A stretch of 64,000 nucleotides of DNA from Kushneria konosiri (GTDB taxonomy: Bacteria > Pseudomonadota > Gammaproteobacteria > Pseudomonadales > Halomonadaceae): the NCBI RefSeq assembly GCF_002155145.1, contig NZ_CP021323.1, forward strand, positions 3,348,001 to 3,412,000. Reading direction: 5' to 3'. The notes under the pieces are model-generated. The model did no database searches and was not told the DNA's origin. It worked only from the letters and a program-made list of their open reading frames with translations. The position numbers and the translations under genes were made by a program. Of this stretch, positions 30,543 through 39,412 are shown piece after piece; within the stretch, counting starts at the first letter, position 1, and every line of letters begins with the position of its first letter.

Positions 30543-31081
30543 GAGCGGTGCTCCCCGTTGGAAGAAGACGTGGCCTCATCGACCGCCAGCGAATGCCCCT
30601 CGCCCCCCTGCTCTCCAGGCGCTCGCCCGGGGCCGGGACGCAGCAGTCCGATCAGCGAGGTGATACTCATCAATCCCCCGGCCACAACGCCTGCCAGATA
30701 GAACAGTCCGGTCGGAAGCCCGGTCAGGGGGGAAATGTTGTGCCAGTTGGCCAGTGTCTGCTTCCAGCAGCCCATCAGCAGCATGATCGAGGCGCCCAGA
30801 ATCACGATCCAGAGCACGCGCGCGATAACGGAACGCACGGCCCCCGGCAAACGATCAAAGAACTCTGCCACCGCCAGATGCTCGCCATCCTTCAAACACA
30901 GGGAAGCGCCCAGCATGACCACCCAGACAAAACCAAGCCTTGAAAGCTCAACACCGGAGCGCAGCCCGGAGGAGAAGCCGTAGCGCAGCACCACGTTGAA
31001 AAACACCAGCACCATCATGGCGGTCATCAGGGCCACAATCAGCCACTCAATGCTGCGCCACACCCCGCGAAGTATCGTCAT
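30539..31081 (-). CDS. dctQ: TRAP transporter small permease (DctQ family)
   Basis: DctQ is the small four-helix TRAP subunit, 180 residues. Hydrophobic segments (LIVALMTAMMVLVFFNVVLRY, GFVWVVMLGASLCL and others) and the family motif GVELSRLGFVWVVMLGAS near residues 40-60 are visible. The C-terminal 35 residues are polar and Ser/Glu-rich. It is the first of the three TRAP genes. Confidence 0.9.
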   Translation of the reverse strand: MTILRGVWRSIEWLIVALMTAMMVLVFFNVVLRYGFSSGLRSGVELSRLGFVWVVMLGASLCLKDGEHLAVAEFFDRLPGAVRSVIARVLWIVILGASIMLLMGCWKQTLANWHNISPLTGLPTGLFYLAGVVAGGLMSITSLIGLLRPGPGRAPGEQGGEGHSLAVDEATSSSNGEHRS

Positions 31082-31161
31082 CGCTCCCTCCCACCACCCT
31101 GTTCGGACCGCCTGCCCGGTTATCCGCTGTTGTTGAGTCCTGCATCACATCTCGGCGTGAC

Positions 31162-32109
31162 TCACTTGCTCTCTGATGAGGCCGGGGCGCTACCGGGCAA
31201 TCGGTCCAGTTCGGCGATGTACCGCTGGGTCACGGTCAGATCAAGCTCGCCCAGCCCGCGCTCGCCGAGGTCGTGATACAGCGCCAGAAGCGTTGACAGC
31301 TGAGGCGTGGTCACCTGCTGCTGCGCGGCCTCATCACGCGCAAACCCCAGATCCTTGATCATGTAGCGGGCGATGCCGGAAGGGGTGTAATCCTTGTCGA
31401 TCAGACGCTGCTTGCGTGACTCCAGAAAGCGCCCGCCCGCGTAGCCGCCGCCCAGACAGCCCAACAGCCTTTCAACATCCAGGCCCGCGCGCTCGGCGAT
31501 CACCGTGGCCTCGGACAGCGCCACCATGGTGGCGGCCACCACCATCTGATTGCAGGCCTTGGCGACCTCCCCCGCCCCCAGCGGCCCCAGCAGCACCGGT
31601 GTCCCCATGGTTTCCAGCACGGGGCGCACCCGCTCGAGATCTTCCTGCTCACCGCCCACCATGATGGACAGCCGGCCGGCCTCGGCGCCGTCCGTTCCGC
31701 CTGAAAGCGGGGCATCCAGCACTCGAATCTGCCCATCGCTTTGCTCATCAAGACGCCTGGCCAGCGCGCGCACGCCTTCAGGCGATGAGGTCGAACAGAT
31801 TACCAGGACCAGCGGGCCGGCAAGCCCTGCCAGAAGGCCATCCTCACCGTCGATCAGCGCCTCGAGCTGGGGCAGGTCCGGCAGCACCGTGATGAGCACA
31901 TCGCTTTGCGAAGCGACCGCGCCCGGGGTGTCACAGCGCTCGGCGCCGGCCTCAAGTGCGGGCGCCAGCTTCTCCGGCGAGCGGCCAAACACACTGACCC
32001 GGCTGGCCACGCCGGCCGCCAGCAGATTGCGCGCCATCGGCATGCCCATGCTGCCAAGCCCGATCATGCCCACCCGCATATGTGATCCCGTCTCGTCACC
32101 CTTTCGCAT
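31162..32109 (-). CDS. 3-hydroxyisobutyrate dehydrogenase-family NAD(P) oxidoreductase
   Basis: This 315-residue beta-hydroxyacid dehydrogenase has the dinucleotide loop GMIGLGSMGMPMARNLLAAG. The substrate-binding DAPLSGGTDGAEAGRLSIMVGG and the catalytic-lysine region GEVAKACNQMVVAATMVALSEA follow. The family includes 3-hydroxyisobutyrate dehydrogenase and tartronate semialdehyde reductase, which cannot be separated here. The ATG at 32109 follows AAGGGGGAAG; MRVGMIG at 32079 is another possible start. It lies between the TRAP genes and the iclR gene. Confidence 0.85.
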   Translation of the reverse strand: MRKGDETGSHMRVGMIGLGSMGMPMARNLLAAGVASRVSVFGRSPEKLAPALEAGAERCDTPGAVASQSDVLITVLPDLPQLEALIDGEDGLLAGLAGPLVLVICSTSSPEGVRALARRLDEQSDGQIRVLDAPLSGGTDGAEAGRLSIMVGGEQEDLERVRPVLETMGTPVLLGPLGAGEVAKACNQMVVAATMVALSEATVIAERAGLDVERLLGCLGGGYAGGRFLESRKQRLIDKDYTPSGIARYMIKDLGFARDEAAQQQVTTPQLSTLLALYHDLGERGLGELDLTVTQRYIAELDRLPGSAPASSESK

Positions 32110-32148
32110 GTGTCTTCCCCCTTTCAAAGTGGCTACTGGAGCCTGCCG

Positions 32149-32928
32149 TCAGGCACCAACGACGGCGCCGCCCCTGCCCAGATTCATTGGATTGGCGATA
32201 TGGGCCGCCATGGCAGACAGCGCCTTGACGGCCTGTTGTTCGATGTCGATATTGCAATACACCTCCAAAAGCGAGGCGCCCACCGCATAGGCCTGCTCAC
32301 CGCTGTATTGAGGCGCCACGGCGACGGCCAGCCCTCGAATACCCGGAAACACCTCACCCTTGTCCAGTGCAAAACCGCGCCCCCGCGCGACCCGAATCTT
32401 GTCAATCAACGCCTCAAGATCGGTCGTTGAATCGGCCGTCCAGGCCGGACGGGTGGCCGGGTCTTCAAAGCGCGCCCGAAGCTCGTCATCGTCAAGCTGA
32501 GCCAGCAGCGCGTTGCCCACGGCAGTGATCGAGGCCGGGAAGCGACTGCCGATGCTGGCCGTCATTCGCAGCGGCAGACGCCCGGCGTGCGCAGCAAGGT
32601 AGAGCACCTCCGTGCCGTCGAGCACCGCCAGCTGACAGATTTCATCGTGAAGAAGAGAGGTATCGCTGCAGGCCTGATAGAACGCCTGAACCGGATCTAC
32701 CGTGCGCAGATAGGCACCGCCCAGCTCGACCAGCCGTCGCCCGAGCCGGTAGCCGCCGTCACTGCGCTGGACCACGCCCTCGGCCTCCAGTGCCAGACAG
32801 ACGTTGAACAGCGACGAGCGCGCCACCCCCAGCTGGCGCGCCATTTCGCTTACGCCGAGCGTCTCGCCGCCGGCGGCTTCCAGCAGCGCCAGCACGCGCA
32901 GCGCACGAGTGACGGCCGGCGCACTCAT
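32149..32928 (-). CDS. IclR-family transcription regulator
   Basis: The 259-residue protein has an N-terminal winged helix (TRALRVLALLEAAGGETLGVSEMARQLGVARSSLFNVCLALEAEGVVQR). A C-terminal IclR effector domain follows (SDTSLLHDEICQLAVLDGTEVLYLAAHAG, RGFALDKGEVFPGIRGLAVAV). It starts on the last base of the preceding dehydrogenase stop (TGATG), so it is within the operon and probably controls it in answer to the carboxylate substrate. Confidence 0.9.
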   Translation of the reverse strand: MSAPAVTRALRVLALLEAAGGETLGVSEMARQLGVARSSLFNVCLALEAEGVVQRSDGGYRLGRRLVELGGAYLRTVDPVQAFYQACSDTSLLHDEICQLAVLDGTEVLYLAAHAGRLPLRMTASIGSRFPASITAVGNALLAQLDDDELRARFEDPATRPAWTADSTTDLEALIDKIRVARGRGFALDKGEVFPGIRGLAVAVAPQYSGEQAYAVGASLLEVYCNIDIEQQAVKALSAMAAHIANPMNLGRGGAVVGA

Positions 32929-33980
32929 CAGTAAAACTCGACCGTGTCGACACGGTTTCTAAGCGCCTCACCATTGAGGTAACGGCGAGCGTTATCGGCG
33001 AAGAATTCAGCAATCAGCCGATCTTCCGACTCGCTGAGCGCCGCGGTGTGCGGGGTCAGCAGTACATTGGGCAGGTCCCATAGCGGTGACGCCTGATCCA
33101 GCGGCTCCGAGGCCGTGACATCCAGTACCGCCAGGCCGATGTGCTGACGCTTGAGGGCCTCGATCAGGGCGGGCTCATCAATCACCGTGCCCCGGCCTAC
33201 GTTGACGATGGTGACGCCGGGCTTCATTTCGGCCAGCAGCTCGGCATCGATCAGTCCTTCGGTGGCCTCCGTACCCGGCAGTGCAATGACGATGGCATCG
33301 GCACGACGCACGCCCTCGCGCAGCTGGGACGGCGGGATGATTTCATCGACATGAGGCACCATGCGCTGCTGGCGAGAGACGCCCAGCACATGCATGTCCA
33401 GCAGTGACAGACGACGCGCCACCTCACGCCCGATGCCCCCCAGCCCCAGAACCAGCACCTGCTGTTCGCTGATCTGTCCCATCATCCAGCGCCCACCCCA
33501 GTGGTGATCGCGCTGTTCGGCCACGATGCGTGGCAACTGCTTGGCGCCGGCCAGTACGCCAAATACCGCATACTCCGCCAGCGGCCCGCCATGCACTCCG
33601 GCGGAGGTGGTAAACATCACCCGCTCCAGTGCATCAGCCGAGAGCCCCGCCGCCTTGACCTGACCGCCACCGCCGGCGGCCATCACGTGTACCCAGCGCA
33701 GCCTGGGGTTGGCCTCAACAATTTTTGCCAGACGCTGCGGATCGACATCCGGGATGCCGTAGAGCACGTCCGCCTCGCACAGCATCGCATCAAAGCGCGC
33801 CTCCTCCTCCGGCGTGCGCCTGAATGCCGGATCACCGGCAAAGTCCGCCGGATGACGCATGGGCGGCAACAGCGACTGATCTCGCATCAGCTCGATCTCG
33901 GGCAACCTTGACTCGATCAGTGCGCACAGCGCCTCGCTCAACGGTGTCGCCACCGCCACTTTCAGCTTTTCAGGGGTCAT
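32928..33980 (-). CDS. D-isomer-specific 2-hydroxyacid dehydrogenase
   Basis: This 350-residue dehydrogenase carries the NAD loop VLGLGGIGREVARRLSLL, the substrate-binding/catalytic arginine in IVNVGRGTVIDEPAL, and the catalytic histidine in VLLTPHTAALSESE. The N-terminal catalytic part is somewhat longer than average. It likely interconverts a 2-keto acid and a 2-hydroxy acid. It precedes and overlaps the iclR gene and belongs to the TRAP-linked cluster. Confidence 0.88.
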   Translation of the reverse strand: MTPEKLKVAVATPLSEALCALIESRLPEIELMRDQSLLPPMRHPADFAGDPAFRRTPEEEARFDAMLCEADVLYGIPDVDPQRLAKIVEANPRLRWVHVMAAGGGGQVKAAGLSADALERVMFTTSAGVHGGPLAEYAVFGVLAGAKQLPRIVAEQRDHHWGGRWMMGQISEQQVLVLGLGGIGREVARRLSLLDMHVLGVSRQQRMVPHVDEIIPPSQLREGVRRADAIVIALPGTEATEGLIDAELLAEMKPGVTIVNVGRGTVIDEPALIEALKRQHIGLAVLDVTASEPLDQASPLWDLPNVLLTPHTAALSESEDRLIAEFFADNARRYLNGEALRNRVDTVEFY

Positions 33981-34142
33981 GCTGCGCTCCGAAACTCAGC
34001 GGTCGTCCAGTGGATTGAACATCGTTCAGTGGACTGTACAGTGCACCACATCAACAGAGAGCGCGGCTTTGGTCGATATCGTGACCAAAGTACAATGCCC
34101 CACGGGCCAGAGATCAGCCGTTGATATCAGAAAATCCTCATG

Positions 34143-35057
34143 TCATCGGCAAGCGATATCAACATTGCGGTGGCCCTGCTCAAGGGCACGGACCAGCACC
34201 AGCAGGCTGTGATTGACGGGCACATCAATGTCGTGGACTTTTGCCTTTCGCACGATGAAACCGTTGAGATGCTCGATCTCGCCCTGTCGTTTGCGGGCAA
34301 GATCCTGCGCCATCGAGGAGCGCTGACCTGCCATGGTTTCAGCAATCATGAGCGTTGAATGCTCCAGATCCTCCGGCAGAACGACCCCACAGGCCTGCGC
34401 CACGGCCCGACACTCGCCAGTCACCGTCATGACCATTTCCCGTAGACCATCAATGGCCATCAATGCCCCGTAGGGCTGCCGGGTAATGGCCGATACCGCA
34501 TTCCAGGCGCAGTTGATCACAAGCTTTGTCCACAGCATGCCGGTCACGTCATCGGCCGTTGTTGCTGCCATGCCGGCGTCCTGAAACAGCCTCACCAGTG
34601 AGGCGCTTACCGTCGATGCCCCCAGCGCGAGCTCCCCGCCGCCGTGATGGCGCACATGACCCGGCCCTGGCATGGCCACCGCGGCATACACCACCACCGG
34701 AACCACCTCCCGGTCCAATACTTCAGCGAGCCGGTCGGCGTTATCCACGCCGTTTTGCAGGCTCAGCACCACGGCAGTGTCCGACAGTACCGATGCCATC
34801 AAGGCGCCGGCCGTTTCGGTATCCGTGGATTTGACGCAAAAAAGCACCAGCTCGGCATCCTTCAGGGCGTCTATCTCCTGGCTGGCCGTCACCCTGAGCG
34901 TCTCGCGGCCCGACGACGTTTCCAGGGTCAGTCCGTTGGACTGTATCGCCTCAACGTGCGCCGCACGGCCAATCAGCGTGACCGCATGGCCGGCACGCGC
35001 CAGCAGCGCCCCGTAGTAGCTGCCAACGGCACCGGCGCCCATGATCGCAATCTGCAT
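34143..35057 (-). CDS. 2-dehydropantoate 2-reductase-like oxidoreductase (ApbA/PanE family)
   Basis: This 304-residue protein starts MQIAIMGAGAVGSYYGALLARAGHAVTLIGR, the ApbA/PanE NADP loop. It has VVLSLQNGVDNADRL and a central lysine in WTKLVINCAWNAVSAITRQPYG. The ATG at 35057 has GGGAG six bases upstream. Its place beside a TRAP and hydroxyacid cluster suggests use on a related 2-keto acid and not necessarily in pantothenate synthesis. Confidence 0.82.
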   Translation of the reverse strand: MQIAIMGAGAVGSYYGALLARAGHAVTLIGRAAHVEAIQSNGLTLETSSGRETLRVTASQEIDALKDAELVLFCVKSTDTETAGALMASVLSDTAVVLSLQNGVDNADRLAEVLDREVVPVVVYAAVAMPGPGHVRHHGGGELALGASTVSASLVRLFQDAGMAATTADDVTGMLWTKLVINCAWNAVSAITRQPYGALMAIDGLREMVMTVTGECRAVAQACGVVLPEDLEHSTLMIAETMAGQRSSMAQDLARKRQGEIEHLNGFIVRKAKVHDIDVPVNHSLLVLVRALEQGHRNVDIACR

Positions 35058-35220
35058 GGTGTCTCCCATGAGTGAATTCATTCATGAGACATCCTGCCCC
35101 ACTGTCACACCCCGTCGCGAGCGCTATTGTGTAGGATATAAGCCCCTGCCCCGTCGCGGCCTCCTCGCTGGAACCACAAGGGCAGACGTTTAAAATGGAC
35201 CTTCAAGGAAGAGAGATGGC

Positions 35221-35718
35221 ATGGAGTCACTGACCCAACGTCAACAGTACATGGGACTTGCCGGCTGGCTATTGCTGGCCTTTATCGCTGCCGCCATTGG
35301 GGCCGTAGCCTCCGTTGACGCCGCCTCGTTCTATCAGCAGCTGCAGCAGCCCTCCTGGGCGCCACCGGCCGGCGCCTTCGGCCCGGTATGGACTACGCTC
35401 TATGCCCTGATGGGGATCTCGGCCTGGTGTGTCTGGCGGGAAAAACTCGTGCAGAACGTGCGCCCGGCGCTGACGCTTTTTGTCGTGCAGCTGGCGCTTA
35501 ACGCCCTCTGGAGCTGGATATATTTTGTCTGGCACCTGGGCGCCGTCGCCTTTGCCGGTACGGTCGCCTTGTGGCTATTGATTCTTGCCACGCTGATCGC
35601 CTTCTGGCGCGTCAAACCGCTCGCCGGCGCTCTGCTGGTGCCCTATCTCGCCTGGGTGACGCTGGCCACCGCACTCACCTGGAGCACCTGGCATCTCAAC
35701 CCGCAGCTGCTGGGCTAG
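35221..35718 (+). CDS. tspO: TspO/MBR family membrane protein
   Basis: This 165-residue protein has five hydrophobic helices and the family's tryptophan-rich motif QPSWAPPAGAFGPVWTTLYALMGISAW. LALNALWSWIYFVWH and the closing YLAWVTLATALTWSTWHLN also match. TspO proteins bind porphyrins and cholesterol-like molecules and affect oxidative or osmotic stress responses in bacteria. It is preceded by a GGAAGAGAG ribosome-binding site and is monocistronic. Confidence 0.92.
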   Translation: MESLTQRQQYMGLAGWLLLAFIAAAIGAVASVDAASFYQQLQQPSWAPPAGAFGPVWTTLYALMGISAWCVWREKLVQNVRPALTLFVVQLALNALWSWIYFVWHLGAVAFAGTVALWLLILATLIAFWRVKPLAGALLVPYLAWVTLATALTWSTWHLNPQLLG

Positions 35719-35814
35719 CGTCATACCGTGACAGACCGGCCCCTTCGCGCCCGGGGACGAGCCCGGCTCACTCCGGGCGTCTGCCCTGAAAAGCGCCACA
35801 ACAAGAGCCCCCGG

Positions 35815-37190
35815 ATGTCAGAGACCCCGGCAGACCCACCCCGTTTCAGTGCCCCCGCCGGCGAGATCATCGGCTGGCGCGATGGCGACGTGCTTCGCGC
35901 CACCGGCATTGCCTACGCCCATACCCGACGCTTTCACCCCCCGGAGCAGGTGGCACCGGCGCGACAGCCGATCCACGCCACACAGTGGGCACCGGCCAGT
36001 CCACAGCGCCCGATGCAGGCCTTTACCCGCCTGCTGGGCGTGTCACCCGGCGTCCTGCCCCAGCTGGAAGACTGTGCGCGGCTGTCCATCTGCCTGCCCT
36101 CCAGGCCGGCCACGACACCACGACCGGTTATGGTCTGGATTCACGGTGGCTCCTACATTTTCGGCGCGGGCGACCTGCCCATCCACGACACGAAACCGCT
36201 GGCATCGGAGCAGGAGGTGGTCGTGGTCAGCATCACCTACCGGCTGGGCATCTTCGGCTTCGTGGGCGGCGACTTTTATAAGGAAACAGCAAACAAAAAG
36301 ACACAACACCGGCCCGCCAATCTGGGCCTTCTGGACATGATTGCCGCGCTGCGCTGGATCAGGGACAACATTTCAGCCTTTGGCGGCGACCCCGACAGTG
36401 TCACCCTGTTCGGTGAGTCGGCCGGGGGGACGCCATCGCTCACTTGATGGCCGCCGAGGACACCCGCGGGCTTTTCCATCGCGCCATTATTCAGAGCGCA
36501 CCGCTGGGCATTATTACTCCCGGCCGTCGCGGCATGCATATCGCCATGGCCAGAGCCGCCGAGCGCGTCGACGAGCAGAGTTCGATGGAGGCTTGTCTGG
36601 ACGCCCAGCGACAGGTCGAGAAGATTGGTCAGCGCTACCTGCCGGGCGGCCTGATGCCCTTTGGCGTACAGTTTGGCCAGACCCCACTGCCCTCGCTCAG
36701 GCAGCGCCGCACCGCGCTTGAACAGCGCGCACCGCATTGCGATCTGCTGATTGGTTACAACGTCGATGAAGCCGAGCTTTTCATTCCCGAGGCCGAGCCG
36801 CTGCAGGGAATCTTTCGTCTGCCCATCATTGGCCCACGGCTGCGACAGGTTCTGAGCCGGTTCATTACCACCCGTCTGTATGCCTACCCCGCCGAGCGTT
36901 TTGCTCAACAACATGCCGACGCCGAAGGCCGCGCCTGGCAATACCGGCTGGACTGGGGCAGCGGGCGTGCCGCGCGTGGCGCCTGCCACAGCATCGATCT
37001 GCCCCTTTTGTTCGCTGGCTGGGAGCAGTGGCGACCTGCCGGCATTGTCGAGGGCATGACCGAGCAGGATATGGCAACCAGCGGCCGCCAGCTGCGAGCA
37101 CTTTGGGCAAGGTTTGCCCGGGAGGGCACGCTGGAAGATGAGGGTGCCATCGAAGGCGTGCTGAAATGGGAAAGGGCCAGAACACAATAG
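35815..37190 (+). pseudogene. Carboxylesterase type B, frameshifted at a G run
   Basis: Two adjacent frames make one type-B carboxylesterase. The first (from MSETPADPP at 35815) includes the oxyanion region VMVWIHGGSYIFGAG and the nucleophile elbow FGESAGG, then runs out after GTPSLT. The second resumes at LMAAEDTRGLFHRAIIQSAPLG and contains the histidine region GACHSIDLPLLFAGW. The break is in a run of six G at 36424-36429, directly after the nucleophile codons. One more G would restore a 458-residue protein reading GESAGGDAIAHLMAAED. It may be a real inactivation, a phase-variable tract or a sequencing error; sequence elsewhere in the gene looks intact. Confidence 0.88.
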
Positions 37191-37244
37191 AATCATGGTC
37201 AATGCGGCGTTCAGCCTCTTGTTGACCAGCCTTTTGCTGTATCA

Positions 37245-37274
37245 AAAAAGCCCGCCACTCATCGAGTGGCGGGC
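37245..37274 (-). terminator. Terminator of the PRISE-type reductase gene
   Basis: The stem GCCCGCCACT/AGTGGCGGGC with an A run on its plus-strand left (T run on the minus strand) lies 25 bp past the reductase stop. It is between convergent genes. Confidence 0.75.
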
Positions 37275-37298
37275 GCTTGATCGCAGGGCGCTATCCGC

Positions 37299-38357
37299 TT
37301 ACGGGATGACCTTCTCCGCCCGCAGGCGGGTAAAGAGATCGAAAAAGGCCGCGCGCGTTTCACGGAACTCGTCAAAGCCGAAGTCGCGGCACTTGACGAT
37401 ATCGTTGACACACTCCTGCTCGCGGCCAAGATCGGCATCGGTGTGCCACCAGGAAGCGAGCTTTGTCACGTCCGGCTCGACCAGACCATGCTGCTCGGCA
37501 ATGCTTTGCCACTCGGGCTCGAGACCGGCCATCTGCGCTTCCAGCGGCTGCGGCGTTTCGGGGCAGTCCGCCACTTCAAGGCCGAAGAACTCGCCGATTT
37601 CCTGCCACATGCGGCGCCAGCGGAAGGTGTCACCGTTGACCGTATTGAACGCCTGGTTGTGCGCGCCGGCCGTCAGTGACGCCCATTCCATCTGACGGGC
37701 CAGCAGCAGCGCATCGGTCATGTCGGTCAGCGCATTCCACTGAAGCTGTGAGCCCGGGAACACAAATGGCCGGCCGGTGGCCTTGCAGATCGAGGCATAA
37801 ACACCCAGCGTGGTGCCGATATTCATGGCGTTGCCGCGGGCATGACCGATGACGGTATGCGGGCGGTGCACATTCCAGGCAAAGCCGTATTTGCCAGCGG
37901 CTTCGATCAGGATATCTTCCAGCGTGTAGTAGAAGTTTTCCCCCGCCACGCGCGGGGCCGACTCGCGAAACGGCGTTTCGACCCGGCCGCTGCCATAGCT
38001 TTCAAACGAACCCAGATACTGCTTGGTGCCGGTGACCAGTGCCGCATGCACCAGCCTTTCCGGGTCCAGCGCGGCGAAGAGGTTATTCATCATCGCGCCG
38101 TTGGCCTCAACGTTTTCCTGCTCGCTGTCACGTTTGGTCCACGTGCAGTAAAAGACATGACTGATCGGCAGGCCTTCGAGTGCCTGTGCGGTCGCCTCGG
38201 CATCCAGCAGGTTGGCAGATATCGGAATCACGCCATCCTTGCCGGTGGGCTGACGCGACAGCCCATAAACGGTCCAGCCGCTGGCCACCAGATAAGTGGC
38301 CAGATTTCCGCCGGTAATGCCCGTGGCACCCACCACCAGTGCAACACCTTTTTGCAT
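37299..38357 (-). CDS. PRISE-like short-chain reductase (progesterone 5-beta-reductase/iridoid synthase type)
   Basis: This 352-residue extended SDR has the NADP loop LVVGATGITGGNLATYL. It also has HVFYCTWTKRDSEQENVEANGAMMNNLF, NFYYTLEDILIE and WNVHRPHTVIGHARGNAMN, which are hallmarks of the plant PRISE enoate reductases and their bacterial relatives. Such enzymes reduce activated C=C bonds of enones using NADPH. The substrate here is not known. It is divergent from a LysR gene, a common arrangement for an enzyme and its regulator. Confidence 0.82.
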   Translation of the reverse strand: MQKGVALVVGATGITGGNLATYLVASGWTVYGLSRQPTGKDGVIPISANLLDAEATAQALEGLPISHVFYCTWTKRDSEQENVEANGAMMNNLFAALDPERLVHAALVTGTKQYLGSFESYGSGRVETPFRESAPRVAGENFYYTLEDILIEAAGKYGFAWNVHRPHTVIGHARGNAMNIGTTLGVYASICKATGRPFVFPGSQLQWNALTDMTDALLLARQMEWASLTAGAHNQAFNTVNGDTFRWRRMWQEIGEFFGLEVADCPETPQPLEAQMAGLEPEWQSIAEQHGLVEPDVTKLASWWHTDADLGREQECVNDIVKCRDFGFDEFRETRAAFFDLFTRLRAEKVIP

Positions 38358-38458
38358 GACAAGACTCCCTGTTCGTTCAGTGATGGCAGGGAGTATGGTG
38401 CTTGCGTAGCGTTGCTAAAATCGAACATCATGCAAATGATTATTGCATCCGGTGCAAC

Positions 38459-39409
38459 ATGATGGATCTCAATGCGTTACGTACGTTCGAGCGGGTCGCA
38501 GCGACCGGCAGCTTTACCAGTGCCGCACGGCACTTCCATATGGCGGTGTCTTCCGTGTCACGCCAGGTGGGCGCGCTGGAGAAAAGCCTGGGGGTTAGGC
38601 TGCTCTACCGCCACACCCGAGCGGTCACGCTGACCGAGGCCGGCCGGCAGTACTACGAACAGATTCGCGGCACGCTTGAGCAGATTGATCAGGCGACTGA
38701 AGCACTCAAAAGCCCCGCGCAGGCGCCGTCGGGCACCCTGCACATCAATAGTCCGGTGGCCTTTGGCCGCCATCAGGTCGTGCCGCTGTTGCGCGGCTTT
38801 CAACAGCGCTATCCGAACGTACGCGCAGAGCTTTTGCTCACCGATGCGCTGACCGATCCGGTGCGCGAAGGCAGCGACATTACCTTTCGTGTCGGGCGAC
38901 TGGCCGACTCCTCCCTGATTGCCCGGCCACTGGCGCCGATGCACTATGTGGCCGTCGCGGCGCCCGACTATCTCGCCCGTCACGGCACGCCGGCAACACC
39001 TGAAGCGCTCAGGGATCACGACTGTCTGCTCTATCAGGGAGAGCTGGGCCGGCAGCGCTGGTATTTTCAGGCGCCAAAGGACGAGGCCCCGACGGCGTTC
39101 GAGCTGACCGGCAGCCTCTATAGCAACGATGCCGACAGCCTGCTGCAGGCCGCCATCCTTGGTCAGGGCATCGTGCTGTTTCCGACCTGGCTGATCGATG
39201 AGGCGTTGCGATTGCGCCAGCTGATTCCGCTTTTAAGGGAGTGGCGCTGCGAAGTGGTGCCCGAGCAGCGCATGATCCACGTGCTGACCACCGATGGCCG
39301 ACTGCGCACGCCCAAGGTGGCCGCCTTCATGGACTATCTACAGGAAACGATCGGCGAGACGCCGCCCTGGGATGACGGGCAGCGACCTGACACCACGCCC
39401 CGGCCATAG
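38459..39409 (+). CDS. LysR-family transcription regulator
   Basis: This 316-residue regulator starts MMDLNALRTFERVAATGSFTSAARHFHMAVSSVSRQVGALE, the LysR helix-turn-helix. A CrgA-like effector domain (GTLHINSPVAFGRHQVVPLLRGF) follows. Either of two adjacent ATGs at 38459 or 38462 may be used. It lies about 100 bp from the start of the divergent reductase gene, which it likely controls. Confidence 0.9.
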   Translation: MMDLNALRTFERVAATGSFTSAARHFHMAVSSVSRQVGALEKSLGVRLLYRHTRAVTLTEAGRQYYEQIRGTLEQIDQATEALKSPAQAPSGTLHINSPVAFGRHQVVPLLRGFQQRYPNVRAELLLTDALTDPVREGSDITFRVGRLADSSLIARPLAPMHYVAVAAPDYLARHGTPATPEALRDHDCLLYQGELGRQRWYFQAPKDEAPTAFELTGSLYSNDADSLLQAAILGQGIVLFPTWLIDEALRLRQLIPLLREWRCEVVPEQRMIHVLTTDGRLRTPKVAAFMDYLQETIGETPPWDDGQRPDTTPRP

Positions 39410-39412
39410 GCA

